Part shown: positions 63,181-64,000 of the stretch, piece by piece
Numbering within the stretch: position 1 is the first letter of the stretch
How the letters are laid out: every line of letters begins with the position of its first letter
Source of the DNA: Diprion similis
Lineage: Eukaryota; Arthropoda; Insecta; Hymenoptera; Diprionidae
Reading direction: 5' to 3'
Assembly: GCF_021155765.1 (NCBI RefSeq)
Contig: NC_060108.1
Coordinates: 25,941,025-26,005,024, forward strand
Length of the DNA stretch: 64,000 nt
The notes under the pieces: generated by a model
Databases searched by the model: none
Told to the model about the DNA's origin: nothing
Seen by the model: only the letters and a program-made list of their open reading frames with translations
Translations under genes and position numbers: made by a program

Positions 63181-64000
63181 CTCGGTGTTGGAAGTCGCAG
63201 ATTTTTGCGCGCGAATTTACTCCGCTGGAATGAAATGACAGTGTTTCAACGTGCACTTTGCGTGGTTCAGCTGCCGCGCAACCCGTAAATCAAGCCTCCA
63301 AATTATGACTCTGATAATTTCATCTAATAAAACACGCGTCGTTCATAGTGAGTCCGTGCATCAGCCGCCTGATGATCACCACGCTGCTTTCTGATGACAG
63401 CAAAAATTGTGCGTGTATGATATGTAACTGCAATATTAGCGAAATTATCGCATTACGTGCAGAAATAGTGGGTGGGGGTGAAAATACAGAAAGATCAAAA
63501 AATCGATTAAAAATCGTGAAAGTCGAAGTATGGATAAGCAATAGATTAGAAAGGTCAGAACAGCAGAATATCAAACTTTAGAATCGTCAGATTTCCTCTC
63601 GATAACATAGAATCGCATGGTTTATTGTCTTTCCGTATTTCGACAGCGTGTGTTTTCAATTTTCCGTGCTTGAACTTTCCACCCTTTTAAATTCGCGTCT
63701 ACGAAAATTCAATAGTCTAGTCCTTCTATCAACCGATAATTCCAGATTTTTTACCCCTGTCGATAATAGTTAGTGTGAAGTTGAGGCGTCGGTTTCCGCG
63801 GATGATCGCATAGGTGAATAAATATTCATCTATGCAGAAGAGTACGTGCCAAGCCAAGATAATAATACTTACAGGCTTGGCTGGAGGCAGGTTAACGTGT
63901 ACACAAGATACATTATCCTGCGGGGCAGTACCTGTCGATGCTGCGGCAGCAACGGCAGCAAGCGGGCAGCCATCCAGCCTTTACTTTGTAATTTGTATCT

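Larger units (their letters stand above)
44405..64000. other. No supported gene (right flank)
   Basis: GC-rich islands alternate with AT-rich sequence. Best gene hints are the 62.8-63.2 kb cluster and donor-bounded frames at 55952-56043 and 56480-56703. The longest non-repeat frames (46809-47261, 57819-58250, 61564-62013; 143-150 codons) resemble no family known to me and are within chance for this length of DNA. Confidence 0.55.

Overview
The window reads as nuclear DNA of an insect, probably a hymenopteran. It has introns, microsatellites, homopolymer runs and patchy CpG-rich islands, with very low gene density outside one cluster. Beclin-1 has an insect-type N-terminus. The order-level placement is an inference; nothing seen fixes genus or species.

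Layout. (1) 1-35.7 kb: no gene I can support. It is AT-rich intergenic or intronic sequence with microsatellites, a MITE-like stretch near 5.1 kb, a GC-rich island at 29.5-30.8 kb and a few exon-like open frames (13.1 kb and 23.4 kb are the best). (2) 35.9-44.4 kb: a compact cluster of four protein genes. Beclin-1 (+, five coding exons, 429 aa) converges tail-to-tail on a NUDT14-type UDP-sugar pyrophosphatase (-, three coding exons, 225 aa). After that come two tandem minus-strand single-exon genes that share an N-terminal MAP10_N (DUF4497) domain, one of 958 aa and one of 273 aa. (3) 44.4-64 kb: no supported gene. It holds GC-rich islands (45.9-46.4 and 49.9-52.5 kb) with many GGGCCC boxes, inverted repeats, simple repeats, and an ambiguous exon-like cluster at 62.8-63.2 kb.

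How the genes relate. Beclin-1 acts in autophagy initiation in the class III PI3-kinase complex. NUDT14-type enzymes hydrolyse UDP-glucose and related nucleoside diphosphate sugars. MAP10-family proteins bind microtubules. No shared pathway is evident; the links are positional. The Beclin-1 and NUDT14 stop codons are 213 bp apart and their candidate poly(A) signals lie 38 bp apart, so their 3' ends abut or overlap. The two MAP10_N genes are a tandem duplication. The exon structures of Beclin-1 and NUDT14 were worked out by eye from reading frame, splice consensus and family similarity. The last two NUDT14 exons lie outside the obvious open frame and are easily missed.
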